From Ramazzottius varieornatus (lineage: Eukaryota; Tardigrada; Eutardigrada; Parachela; Ramazzottiidae), in contig BDGG01000012.1 in assembly GCA_001949185.1 (NCBI GenBank), forward strand, positions 368,765-432,764: 64,000 nucleotides of DNA, written 5' to 3'. Both the position numbers and the translations under genes were made by a program. Below, piece after piece: positions 30,801 to 41,030 of this stretch. How positions within the stretch are numbered: the first letter of the stretch is position 1; every line of letters starts with the position of its first letter. The notes under the pieces were generated by a model. The model worked only from the letters and a program-made list of their open reading frames with translations, made no database searches and was not told the DNA's origin.

Positions 30801-31459
30801 ATGGCCATCGAAGGACCGCTTTCGCGGAAACACGAAGCCGCAGCTGGTGGATCTAAAGCTAGTGACAGGTATGCCAGAGACTGATACATCTTTTTGCCTC
30901 TAGGTCGGAAACCTCAACCCGTTGTCTTTTTAGGTCCTGGGTTCAGATGTACGTCGTCGTCAGAGGAACCAAGCTTTTCGTTTATCGCGACGAGAAGTCG
31001 ATGAGATCTGTACGTATTTTGATCCGTACCGTTATTTGAATTGTGTGGCCGGCCTAGTCCATACAGCTGTTCCATGTTATAATTTTTGGTAGGCTCCTGA
31101 TAAGACTTTCCACGGCGAACAGCCAACAGATCTGTCTGGATCAACCGTGGAGAGAATCGAGCATCATGCCAAAAAGCACGCATTCCGCGTCACTCTGATT
31201 GACGGCGCGCAGTATCTCTTTGATGCGCGAAGTGAAGTAAGTGTTTTGTTCGTTGTCTCTTTGGAGCTCGATCAGAGGGTTGTCAAAGTGCAAGACTACA
31301 ACCTTTTTCTTCAAACAGGACGAAGCTAACGCCTGGATAGAGCAGATCCGTGCCGCTGCTGGATCCGATTCGTCACCCGAAGCTCGAGCCAGCACATTGC
31401 CGGAAATGTCAAAGAGTGAGGCCAAGCGTCGAAGTCTTCCCTGGAGCAAGAAGAAGTAA
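18869..31459 (+). CDS. Beta-spectrin
   Basis: Twenty-six coding exons: 18869-19118, 20742-20893, 21257-21430, 21727-22015, 22093-22205, 22570-22940, 23256-23513, 23833-24128, 24190-24434, 24551-25225, 25504-26031, 26223-26570, 26641-27104, 27318-27659, 27728-28297, 28500-28901, 29070-29441, 29503-29804, 29868-29959, 30120-30224, 30312-30442, 30504-30598, 30697-30868, 30934-31009, 31093-31236, 31319-31459. All phases close; 2368 residues. It cross-links actin and pairs with alpha-spectrin to form the submembrane skeleton. Layout: a Thr-rich N-terminus (residues 1-80); tandem CH domains for actin binding (about 90-310; [38 protein letters not shown]); a long run of triple-helical spectrin repeats (about 330-2110); a Gly-rich linker (about 2145-2160); and a C-terminal PH domain (about 2228-2335; [20 protein letters not shown]). 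The sequence follows conventional fly beta-spectrin closely in the CH region. Introns 5, 15 and 19 carry MITEs. Confidence 0.97.
20557..20644 (+). CDS. Alternative first coding exon of beta-spectrin
   Basis: An ATG at 20557 opens a 29-codon frame ([20 protein letters not shown], then MDRIVKKYK) that ends in phase 1 at AAAG|GTGCTC. Phase 1 is exactly what exon 2 at 20742 accepts, and it would join to [11 protein letters not shown]. This would replace the 83-residue Thr-rich head by a 29-residue charged one. The GTGCTC donor is not strong, so the call rests on phase, position and a clean ATG. Confidence 0.5.
21525..21650. repeat. GTATGCAGG / CCTGCATAC repeat cluster in spectrin intron 3
   Basis: Several inverted and direct copies of a CTTGCATAC / CCTGCATAC / GTATGCAGG motif occur within about 120 bp. 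Similar motifs recur near 23130, 25290-25430, 27140, 40310 and 51641. They may be decayed copies of another small element. Confidence 0.4.
22375..22533. repeat. Dimeric MITE family 1 element in spectrin intron 5
   Basis: Two palindromic units are arranged head to tail: CAACTGGCGG..GTGCGCCACTTTG, then CAAGTGGCGCACG..TGTGCGCCATTTG. The right outer end is TTGTTGAGCTCC. Confidence 0.7.
28350..28450. repeat. MITE family 1 copy in spectrin intron 15
   Basis: TTTTAAGTGACGCACGCTACC faces GGAAACGTGCTCCACTTGAG around CAGCCAATGGCAC. Confidence 0.65.
29985..30095. repeat. MITE family 1 copy in spectrin intron 19
   Basis: GATCGTTTTCCCAAGTGGCG faces GGTGCGCCACTTGAAACGG. The spacer contains ATAATAGCAATGAA. 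Confidence 0.7.
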
Positions 31460-32119
31460 ATGTAACGGGTGAGCGAAGATTGGAAGGATGGACAAGCCTG
31501 ATGGTTATATCTCAAGTATGTTGAGATTGGAGAGAAGCTGGAATCACTGCCCTTTCATCTTCTTGATATTTTTTCTTATATTTTACCCTCTTTAAGAAAC
31601 AAAATCTTTTTCCTTTCTCTTTTGCTGGTAGTCTTACACGATCCTGCATTTCGATCAGTCTTGATGAACAGCACAGCGCTGTCTGTGCTGCTGCATTTTT
31701 TACTGGAACAAGTTGATGTTTTATCGATTTTGATTACGGTGACTTTGTTCCTTCGGGAGTGCGCGTCAACGTCGGTTATCTTTTCCGTGCTGGACTACTT
31801 TTTTGTTCATTTTACCCCCACTTTTAGTCTTTTGGCAGCTTCTTTTGTTGTCGTTTGTTACTTTTCAGTTCTCGGTTGGTTGTTGTGGTTTTATCTCTCT
31901 AGAACCCAAACAGTAAAATAAATACAACGTAAAATGGGAGTCGGCAAACAAACTCGATCGGATTGTTTTTACTCATGGCGCACATTTCCAGTGAGATTGG
32001 TTGGTAGCTTGCGCCTCTTAGGGAAGACATCTGGTCGAGTTTGTTTCCCGGCTTTTGCAATGCATTCATCCAACCTTGTGAGTTTTCGAAACAGCTTTAC
32101 TGTGCCGCACAATGTTCGG
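31460..32119. other. Spectrin 3' flank and convergent spacer
   Basis: A T-rich stretch follows the spectrin stop and probably holds its 3' UTR; an AATAAA-like AAATAAATAC at about 31915 could be the polyadenylation signal. A MITE (31936-32052) then separates it from the end of the convergent cyclase gene. I see no further gene. Confidence 0.5.
31936..32052. repeat. MITE family 1 copy between spectrin and cyclase 1
   Basis: Outer ends GGGAGTCGGCAAACAAACTC and GAGTTTGTTTCCCGGCT are inverted repeats. The inner halves CATGGCGCAC and TGCGCCTCTTAG are diverged. Confidence 0.7.
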
Positions 32120-32998
32120 TCAAGGGTTTATGCCAATCAAGCCTAAGGGTGCTCCAGTTCCATCAGTGATCTTTATCGGGATTGCTATAACGTGAGCCCC
32201 GACCGACGCCAGCTTGCCTAGGTTCTTGACGTTTTCAAACCCCACCGCACTGTTATTAGCCAGTATCTCATGGGTCTTGAAGACTGCTGCTTGTCCATAG
32301 TCGGTTGATGGAGTGTCCACACCGAGACCACTGATGTACCTCTGGAAGACCAGAAATGCGGTGGTGTTCGGGTGGAACGCTGGAAAGTGGTAGGTTTCTA
32401 CTCCGGTAGAGTTATCGAAATTGAAGATTTTCTTCTTGTCGGGCCAGAATGCATCCCAGCCGGAGTTCATAAATACGAAGGCACCATTGGGGATCCGTCC
32501 GTATTTCTTCTCCCAGTCGTAAGCGTCCTGAACAGTCACCTGATAATCTAGATTCCTGGCTGCCTTTTCTCTGACGTCGATGATTACCGCTGGGCCCATC
32601 AGCTTATCCAGTGGAATCTTTTCCACCGACAGTCTATAAAGAAACTCTTGGTTGATATAAGTCAAATATTTTTTGAAATTCTGCTCCCTTTTTCCTTACC
32701 CAATTTTAGAGAAGTGTGATGGTGCATCCAGATGGGTTCCTCCATGTTCCGCTGCCTCATAGAATTTTATTCTATAGCTAACTCCGTCGCTCTGCGTTTC
32801 GTCTTCGATCGTAGTCAGACGGAAAGTTTCGTTATCCGCCAAGGTGGGCCAGTACACTGTCGTCCTGTCAAAAGTATGAGATAAATCCACCAGCTTGTCA
32901 GAAGAAACGGAGAACCGTGAAACAGGATTCGCAAATGCCGCCTGTATACAGAGACGTAGTGCCCAAAAGAGGAGGACAGCTTTAACAGCGTCTGCCAT
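32120..32998 (-). CDS. Secreted cyclase-family enzyme 1 (KynB/isatin hydrolase-like)
   Basis: Two exons, 32998-32700 and 32633-32120, make 270 residues. A signal peptide (AVLLFWALRLCIQAAFA) is followed by the metal-binding signature HGGTHLDAPSHF, which defines the cyclase/kynurenine formamidase-like family (PF04199). DVREKA and MNSGWDAFW segments and the C-terminal GAHVIAIPIKI strand are also typical. Members hydrolyse N-formylkynurenine, isatin or related cyclic amides using a divalent metal; the substrate here cannot be told from sequence, and secretion argues against a standard cytosolic kynurenine pathway role. A paralogue of the same structure lies just upstream on the same strand. Confidence 0.88.
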
Positions 32999-33211
32999 CT
33001 TGGAAGAGTTATAAACCCGCGAAAAAACAAAGCTAGACAAATTTCTGTTAGAACAAGTCTTGAAAAACCCAATCTCGTGCCATGCCACGTTAACCACAAG
33101 ATACACCCATATTACTACAGGGTTGAGACACGTAGCCTACATTCCGTTTTGAGCTCAGACGTACTGCAAGATGACAACGAAGCTACCGGCATTTTGTTGC
33201 TACCGAAAAGT

Positions 33212-34088
33212 TCACGGATTTACGCCAAGCAAACCAAGAGGAGCTCCGCTTCCGTCGACTATCTTCATCGGTATTGCGATGACGTGAGCTCCAGCCGGCG
33301 TTAGCTTCCCCAAGTTCCTCACATTCTCAAATCCGACCAAGTCATTCTTAGCCAAGATTATGTGTGTCCCGAGTACTTTTGCTTGGCCGTAGTCGGTGGA
33401 TGGAGTATCCACTCCCAGACCTTTAATACTCCTTTGGTAAACCAAGAAGTCCGTCGCGTTCGGGTGAAATGCCGGAAAATGATAAGTCTCTGTTCCCGAA
33501 GTGTTATCAAAATTGAAGATTGTCTGCTTGTCGGGCCAGAAAGTGTCCCAGCCGGAATTCATAAAGACAAAAGCGCCCTCTGGAATTCGGCCATGTTGTT
33601 CCTCCCAGTCTACCACATCCTGGATCGTCACTTGATAAACCGGGTTCGTTGCTGCTTTTTCTTTGACGTCGATAACCACGGCAGGTCCCATCAACTTATC
33701 CGCAGATATTTTCTCCACCGAAGAACTAAAACGAGCGTTTTATCGATAACAACTAAAATGATAAAATTATTGCCAGTGGTCGTTTCACCTACCCGTTTTT
33801 CCAGAAGTGGGAGGGTGCATCCATATGAGTCCCGCCATGCTCTGACCCCTGGAAGAACTTGTCTCGGTAAGCGGTACCATCGGTCGAGTTTATCAACTCA
33901 TGGAGAGTCTTCAAGTGGAACGTTGAATTCTCTGGTATGGTAGGCCAGTAGACGGTGTTTTCGTCGAAAGAATGCGACAGGTCCAAGAGCCTATCGGAAG
34001 ACACGGAAAACCGAGAAACCGGATGTCCAACTGCTGAATAAGCGCAGACAAAAAGGCTCAGTAAGTAGTGAGCTTCCATAGCTCCCAT
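33212..34088 (-). CDS. Secreted cyclase-family enzyme 2, tandem paralogue
   Basis: Exons 34088-33793 and 33725-33212 make 269 residues. The second exon is the same length (514 nt) as in the neighbour, and the intron is in the same place and phase, just after the metal motif (HGGTHMDAPSHFWKNG). A short signal peptide (YLLSLFVCAYSAVG) is present. SRFSVSSDRLLDLSHSF near the mature N-terminus is almost shared with the paralogue. A Met at 34079 is an alternative start. A local duplication with the metal site kept in both copies. Confidence 0.88.
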
Positions 34089-34626
34089 TTACAAACTGGA
34101 TGTCTTGTTTGGGGCACTGGAAAGCTTTTGCCAGCAGTACAGCAGTAGTTAGGCAGATGCACTATGATGAGATAAGTACTTCGAAGGCGTATATGTAAGG
34201 CCTTAATGATATCGATCTCTAGAGTCCGAAAGTTGCAATGGTCTGACCGGAAGCAAATAGGCCGTAATTTCAATGCACATGCCGGTCCAGACTAGAGATA
34301 CACTTTGACATCTCTCGAATACATTTAAACTGTTTGAATGGAATTAGAAGGTTTAAATTTTGATTAAATAGTTTAAATAGTTTAAATTATGTACTGTAAT
34401 TTTTCAAAACACAGTCCAACAAACACAAATTTATTTATATCAAATGTGCGTCATACTTGTATTGTTCGAGTCTAAGCAAACTTAGACACGTACAAGTGCA
34501 CCAATACACAAATGTTGATGAACAAGGGAGAAACCGAAGTATACATAGCGTTAATATAGTCTTGACAGGTCAGAGCAACAAGAACAAGTCGAAAGGACTC
34601 GGCAGGTACTTTTAGGCCCTGCCTAA
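34089..34626. other. AT-rich spacer with TTTAAA repeats
   Basis: No gene seen. The stretch 34325-34395 repeats GTTTAAA at short intervals (a simple AT-rich repeat). A run downstream may hold the 3' UTR of the EXO5-like gene. Confidence 0.5.
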
Positions 34627-35820
34627 TTATTCGGTCTTCTGTTTTTTGTTGGATCCGAAGAAGCTTGTCATAAGCGTTTGCTTTCGATGTCCACTTCCTT
34701 TGGAGTGTCCTGCAAAGAAGCTTGTCATCTTGTCCTTCAGCTGCTTTTCATCGTACTTTAGTAGCTCTGTCCGCAAGGTCTTCGGTTCGTCTTCTGGCAG
34801 TCGGAGCTTATACTCGACCGTCAACCCGATCTCTTTCGGCAACTCCTTCAGCGACTCCACCAAAGCGCCGTAGAGTTCGCGGATGCTCTTATCGGGTATG
34901 TCGAAGAGCACTGCTTTGACATCTTGGAAACAACGACTGAAACCCTTTTCCGGATCGAAGTCGTATGTTCCGCCCAGCTTGTCCAGTGCAAGATTTCCGG
35001 CCAGGAAATCGCGCAACAATGGTAAGTAGAGAAACAATTGCAGCTTGATGTATTTTTGTTCGGCGTTCGACGGTAGGTCTGTCGTCGAAAGAGTCTTCAC
35101 ATCGTTGATGACCAAAGTCTTGCCGTCTCTACCCAGCTTGACGTCGTCCATTTTGCCGGTTACTGGCGGTTCGAAGCCCATCACGAACCCAATCATCTGC
35201 ACTTCCGGCGCGATGGCGCCCTCTGTGTTGGTCAACAACGACCTTAACGCGCGAAACGGGCCAACGAGATACCGACTGGCGAACCAATCTTCATTGGAGT
35301 TGAGCCTGCTCAACTGAAGGTTTACAGGTACTGCCACCATTGCCGCCGTCGCTTTGACTTGGCTCTGTCGGTGGACGACGGCTCCGTCTCGAGCGCCCTG
35401 CATTCGATTGACAAAACAGAAACCTTCAGTGCCGTCATGCGCCCACTAACGTCCAGCGTCGGTTGATCGGGGACTGTCCTCTTAAACTCTTCCGGTTTGG
35501 GCTTTCGCTTGATGGGTTGAGCTTTCTCCCAGTGTGACGTTTTTGGACATTTCGCCGACAAAGTACCATCTGGCACGGAAGGGTGGAAGTGTATGATCAC
35601 GATCTTTGATCCATCGAAACACGGGGAACATTTGATGCGAGTAAACAGGCGTGTCGATATCGTCGTCTTCGTCAACCTCGTCCTCCTCGATATTGTTCGC
35701 GATCGCAGCTTTCTCTTGGGAAGTCGATGGTTCAGCCACTGACTCCATTCCGAGAAAGGGATGGATGACCGTTTGGAGAGTTTGTACTTTGTACCGCTGT
35801 TTGTATACACGCAAGGTCAC
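34627..35820 (-). CDS. Exonuclease V-like nuclease (EXO5/Dem1 family) with C-terminal PIP box
   Basis: The main exon, 35445-34627, is clear: 272 residues open after a GACGTTAG acceptor. It carries an EXO5-like core: FVNRMQGARDGAVVHRQSQV, then VAVPVN...NEDWFASRYL, then a PD-(D/E)xK nuclease signature (GKMDD ... LVINDVKT) followed by the helix KYIKLQLFLYLPLL. The family degrades single-stranded DNA in repair. The C-terminal cysteines that bind the [4Fe-4S] cluster in known EXO5 proteins are absent; the chain ends instead in QTLMTSFFGSNKKQKTE, a canonical PIP box (QxxMxxFF), with a second weaker copy (KDKMTSFF) about 20 residues earlier. The first exon is uncertain: an acidic frame from 35820 could join in phase at 35539 through a GTCACA donor. 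No frameshift need be assumed. Confidence 0.65.
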
Positions 35821-37224
35821 AACTCACAGCTTAGAACTCGCCTGTCGCTTGCAATCAAGAGGGAATTGATAAAATAATTTGATGTGTAATGTTTGAAAAC
35901 TGCATTGCGTGATGGATATTCTAGTAATCGAAGATGCGACGGGAAGACGAGTCACGAGTGAGCGGGGTCAGCCAAGAGGCCCAAAAGTCACACGAGTCCC
36001 CAGACCAAATCCAGCTGCAACGGTCGAAACTGAATTTATGATGTCATACTGATTATTAACCTGATGAGGTATGCGAAGAATTGTGCCGGTGCTGGTGGAG
36101 ATGCTGTGAACTTGAAGTCCCTTTGTGGAAGTTCGGTTCACACATACCTATATGGCATCAGACCGATTCTCGAAAGTAATATCGAAGATACAGATGGGAT
36201 TTGCGCAAGACGAAGTCACGTGGTTTGCCGTACTGGCCGGTAAAACCTCGTGACACGCACGCGCTTAACTCATAGCCGAGCCACGCTTGCACTCATCATT
36301 CGAGTCGAGTAATCTTGTTGGCACGTTGTGTTCGGCTGATTGAAGTCTCAACATGAAGGCCTTGATTGATTTCCGGTGAACAATTACCGCTTTTCGGAAA
36401 TTTCAAATTTTCCAACGAGATTTTGTTCAGTAGAACAGTGCCTCTTCGATTCTGTTCTAAGTTTCGTCATTGTTCTTCTGAAATGCCTTGTTATCATTGG
36501 GAACGGAACAGGTTTGTTTACCTGTTTTTTCGTGCGATTGCCAGTTACGGTTTACCACAAGACGGCTGTTTTCAGCAGAGCATACACTCTGGACAGTCTG
36601 TGCTATCGTCTCTTCTTGACGTTAAGGCAGTCCCTCCCGCGCGGAACTTGAATATTCCGCTTCATCAAGCTCGAAAGGGAGAGATCATTTAATACTTCTA
36701 ACACCCGTAATCCTCTCCGTAATTAAAACCATCCCCTCACAGCAATATCAGATTAAATAGTGAAGACCTAAGCAGGTTGATGCGTGAATGTTTGGATACT
36801 GCTCAAGCCTTCTCGGTGCACTCGGTAGTGAGTGACGGTACAGTGGCGCAATAAGAGGATCTGTAAGCCAACAGGGTGCGCGACTCGACCGGGGGACACA
36901 TGAGTGGTACGGGCTGTGTGAGTCACGGCTTCATTTAATGACTCCACGTGTGCACGGACAAGTCATTGGCTGTACTTATACCCAGCGCGTGCACAACTCC
37001 TAGTTCAAATGCGGCGAATTTTCATGGCGACGTCGTCTTGCTCGCATCACACCTGTAATCGTGCATTCCAAAGAACACAGTGGAACGTGTATGTCATGCA
37101 TGAAGTACACTAAAATCACAACGTCAAAATGTCTCTATAGAAACAGAGGTCAAATTTTAATAGTGTGTGGCGTTACCACTGATACTACTTGGATGTGTTT
37201 CCGTAATATTACAGTGAACTTTTC
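35821..37224. other. Intergenic region without a recognised gene
   Basis: Short open frames at 36366-36692 show no domain, signal peptide or splice context that I trust. I see no repeat family member here. It presumably contains the promoter of the EXO5-like gene at its left edge. Confidence 0.5.
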
Positions 37225-38678
37225 TTACGCAAAGATCTCTGTTTTCTGCGAGTTGAAATCATAATTGTTCATTATTCTCATGATGGCATCCGTGATCTTG
37301 TCGCCTCCTTGCGTCGAGGGCTCTATAGGGTTCGCGTAGTCCTTTGGACTGGAAAACATGGTTTTGAGGTCGATGACAGGCAGATGGTTCCGAAGAGCCG
37401 CTTCAATTATCGCATCGTTCAGTGCCGTCAGTCCCATACTTGCCACTGTTTGCTGCGGAGAATCCCCGTAACTGGAAGGAATGATACAGTCAGCTGAAGA
37501 CCTGCCTATATAGAAGACCTAATTAACCTCTATTTACCTCTAACCCTCCTAGGAAAGTCGGGGAAAAAATTTCTTGGGACATCGAAAAAACAGTTCCATT
37601 CTACTCAACTCGACACGCTCTTTCGAATGAGCCATACATGTTCAGGGACGAAAATGCTCCTGAAGCCGGATACCGCACATCACGTGACCAAAAACTCCGA
37701 ATTAACCAAATCATGCCACCTAGAACAACTTTTGACGCTGATTCTGATACGTATACTAGTGGTTTCGTTTCTCTCTGCCGTGAGATCTCTCGCATCTGAA
37801 CTAGGCTCTTCTGGAGGTTAGAGGTCAGATACCCCCAGCCTGCTGTGATAGCTCTTTAGTTTCGCTCTTCGAGCAAGGAAACGTACTGGATATAACTCGA
37901 ACCAAAACCGAAATGCTAACAGACGAAATTTCAAGAATTATCTTGTTACCTTGGATTATATATCGTGCAAATCGTAGTGGGAAGCTTCAGCTTCAACAAC
38001 TGTTTCAACATTTCGTCATAGGAGTTCTTGAATCGCTTCCGTACTGCCGACAAGGCAATGAGCGCTTCGGCAACGCTGCCTACTGACTTGGATGTGACAC
38101 CTTGGGCACCCAGAGCATCGTTCCCCCCGATGCTGAGGAATATGTCTACAACGAAGAAGAACACCTCATAAATGTGAGAATGCTTAAAATAAGCAAGAGA
38201 TAAACCTACGAGTAGCATCTTTGGGGATTCGACCAATCTGTCTGCGAATGACACCCTCCACCACATCTCCATCGATGGCTATCAGGCTGGCTTTCCATTC
38301 CGTGGGTATTTTGTCGTTCAGATGCTTTATCACGCTCTTCCCAGACCTTCCAACGTAGACTTCGTTGTCAAAGATGGAGTCTCCGACCAGAACAATGTGG
38401 ACAGGCTGACCGGAAGTGGTGTGCGACATGGCAGCGTCGACACTGCTACGGGACGTCTTGGAGGCGTTTGGGATGAGCGAAGCCAGTCCTTTCAGCATAT
38501 TCGACGAGCGAAAAGCTGAAAGGATAATAGTTATGGTTATCGAGGACACCAGCGTTACAATCGTACGCATAAGATCGAGGATGAGGATGAGGACGAAAAC
38601 GTACCTGAAAATCGGCGATAAAAATTTTTGGAAAATTCTGCTCGTTTTCTTGACGCAGTGTTTGCGTTCAATAGACAA
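37225..38678 (-). CDS. SGNH/GDSL-type hydrolase with variant block V
   Basis: Exons 38678-38210, 38145-37950 and 37471-37225 give 303 residues in phase. Block I (VHIVLVGDSIFDNEVYV) has the nucleophile Ser; block III (FLSIGGNDALG) has the Gly and Asn of the oxyanion hole. In place of the usual DxxH of block V the chain reads DYANPIEPSTQGGDKI, so the catalytic Asp and His positions look like Asn and Glu. I recall similar NPIEPS segments in bacterial SGNH proteins but cannot check. From the first Met the N-terminus contains a hydrophobic span (YVFVLILILDLMRTIVTLV), suggesting a membrane anchor; an internal Met (MLKGLAS) would give a soluble form. A GTACGT..TTTCAG pair around that span (38604-38516) would shift the frame if spliced, so I left it unspliced. 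It lies head to head with NPRL3, about 340 bp apart. Confidence 0.75.
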
Positions 38679-38691
38679 ATCAAGTGGAGAT

Positions 38692-38816
38692 CAGGCTGGC
38701 ATGGATGTACCGGTAAGAATCATGGAATGGCTTGACAAACAGCACTGCAGAGGGGGAAATTTGGCAGGCCGACACAAACCACTCTGTCGGACTATCGGCA
38801 CATCCATGCCAGCCTG
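38692..38816 (+). repeat. MITE family 2 copy between the SGNH hydrolase and NPRL3
   Basis: It begins CAGGCTGGCATGGATGTACC and ends CACATCCATGCCAGCCTG, a terminal inverted repeat of about 17-20 bp with minor mismatches. The interior matches the 12307-12428 copy in reverse. It occupies a third of the shared promoter interval of two divergent genes. Confidence 0.85.
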
Positions 38817-39018
38817 GAACCAATAATGCTTGATTGTCTCAGGAGCACGCCCAGTTGATTGACCGGAAGTCAGCATAATGTTCTCTCTTTCTTTGCAGTT
38901 ACATGATCGATCATGGGATCCTTCATTTCGTAAATCTTTGTCGCTGGTACAGATGCCGCATGAGGAAAAGGTTTCACTGGTCTGAACCACCGGAGCTGAC
39001 GGACACATTGCAACCGAG

Positions 39019-41030
39019 ATGAGCTTTAGCATCCTGGATCCGCTGGGAGTATTCTTCTCCATTTCCGGTGCCAAAGGAGAGCGTCTGCTATTCCGTTACC
39101 CGTTTGAAATTCTCGAAGGACGCAAGACCCGCGGAGCAAACCCGTACTCCCTGATCGTCACTGAAGATATCAAGAACCGCTCTTCAAACGCTGAAAATAC
39201 TGTTGACAGCAAGCGTTGTTCACGATCGTCCTCCATGGTCGACGATGTCGGTGTACCATCTGGAGCACAACGCCTCAGAAGCTTCTCCGACAAAACGTTG
39301 GCTCACATCTTCGCATTCAACATTAAGACTCCTCTGTACAACAAAAAGTTCGTCGTCAAGATCGATGATGTAGTGTTCGTCGGACATCCCATGCATATTA
39401 CGGCTGGAATAAATTTGCGGGTGAGGTGTGTAAGAATAGTGTAATACGAGATACGCAGCTGGTGGGCAGTACGGTATAGCTATGTGCGTTCAAAACTGAA
39501 ATGTGGTACGGGAAGTCTAAGCTTGTGGCCTACCAGAACTACAAGTTATTGTAGTGAGTGTAAACTATCTTACAGCTTCTCAGTTCTCATATTGCAGGCA
39601 CTCAGAGAAATTCCTGCAAACGTCGACAAGCCACCTCAAGATCCTCTCCAGCGTCCTTCGCACACCGGATCGTCCATTTCGATGTTTCATATCGTATTCG
39701 CCCTTCGTGCTGAAGACGTATCCCACTTCGTCATAGACTTCTACCACAAGCTTTCACTCAAACTGGCTCTTGCCATCAACCACGAAGAACAGCGCGATGA
39801 CTTCCTTCAGAAGCAAGTTAAAGGCCTGACGTCCACCATCGAGGAAGTCGCGGAGAGCAACCGCAAAGGAGGCCACTCGCCGGTCTCTCCCTACGGTGTG
39901 GCTCTCGGGAAGAATCAGCTTGCCATCCTCCTCCAGCGAGTCTACGACGATATCGTCAGAGAAGGAAGGACCAGTGTCCGGGTGAACAACTGGATCAACG
40001 TCAGCTTCTGTTTGCTTCCGAAGATCCATAGGGACGTAGAACTGAGTGAGGCTGCCTTGTCGGAGCACATAAGGAGAATGAAGCCCTATCATGGCTTGCT
40101 TTTGCTCAGTTCCGAGCAAGAAATTGCCAGTGATTTGCCCATCGATGCATCCTCCGGTTTACTTCGCTTTCTTCGGATAGTCTCCCCTTTGTGTAATTTC
40201 CAGCAGCTCGCTATGGAAGCTGGCACCACGCTGAACCAAGTAAGAACAAGATAGTGGTAGAAGCAGATGTTCCAGTAAGACGAATGCGTAATTTGGCAGA
40301 TAGTAAATTTGCATACACGTACATACGAGTACGCTACCTTGAACGCGCAGCTTGCAGTACGTAGGTTCGTGGTTTGTGGAATAACAGTTCGGTACCTTTA
40401 TAGGTCTTCGCTATGGCCGGTCATCTGATCTACTGGGCGAAAGCCCGACTGATCTTTCCGGTGTGTGAGACCAACGTCTACGCGATCTCGCCCAACGCTT
40501 CGATCAAAGTTCTGTCAGACAACGTCGAAGAGTTCCATCAGAAGTTCTCCGATCCAAGCCTGCTCGAAATCCTTTCCGATTTCTCCATGCCACAGCCACT
40601 TCGTGACGTCGTTCCTCCCTTCTCCGACAATATGGACACAGGGAAGTTAACGCAGATAGTCATATGGTGCCTGAAGAAAGAACTTCTAATGCAGCTGCAT
40701 ACCTACGTCTGTTTGATACCGCCGGACGTGAAGGACCTGCGATACCTGCGCAACGACAAGCTTGACTGGATGTCGTTACCCTATGAAGTTAAAGACAAGG
40801 TTATGCTGAACCCACTGCTCAAAGATGAACAGCAGCAGGCTGATTTTACCGCTTTTATGAAACTCGTTCCTCATTTACGGGGGAAAGTTCACTTGGAAGA
40901 AATCATGTTTGATCTAAACCTTAAACGTTCTCAGCTCATTATCATATTAGACAAGTTTCGTGACGTTCTAGTTCACGCGGCTCACGAGGATCCAAACTTA
41001 CAATGTTTTGATAAACGAAACGTTCCATAG
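39019..41030 (+). CDS. NPRL3: NPRL3, GATOR1 complex subunit
   Basis: Exons 39019-39420, 39598-40239 and 40404-41030 give 556 residues in phase, close to the mammalian length. NPRL3 joins NPRL2 and DEPDC5 to form GATOR1, the Rag GTPase-activating complex that switches off TORC1 when amino acids are scarce, at the lysosome. The N-terminal longin-like region shows GVFFSISGAKGERLLFRYPF; the mid region shows FHIVFALRA...INHEEQR, FLQKQV and YGVALGKNQLAILLQRVYDDI; the C-terminal part holds the VFAMAGHLIYWAKARLIFPV segment and a winged-helix-like end (LEEIMFDLNLKRSQLIIILDKF). The call rests on these conserved family segments. Confidence 0.93.

Noticed and set aside
35322-35810. Apparent frameshift in the EXO5-like gene
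   Set aside because: A GACGTTAG acceptor before 35445 restores the frame that continues into the nuclease core, so an intron explains it better than a broken gene.
38516-38604. Intron in the N-terminal part of the SGNH hydrolase gene
   Set aside because: GTACGT and TTTCAG are present, but removing 89 nt breaks the frame that otherwise runs from the Met at 38678 into block I; left as unspliced, with low certainty about the true start.
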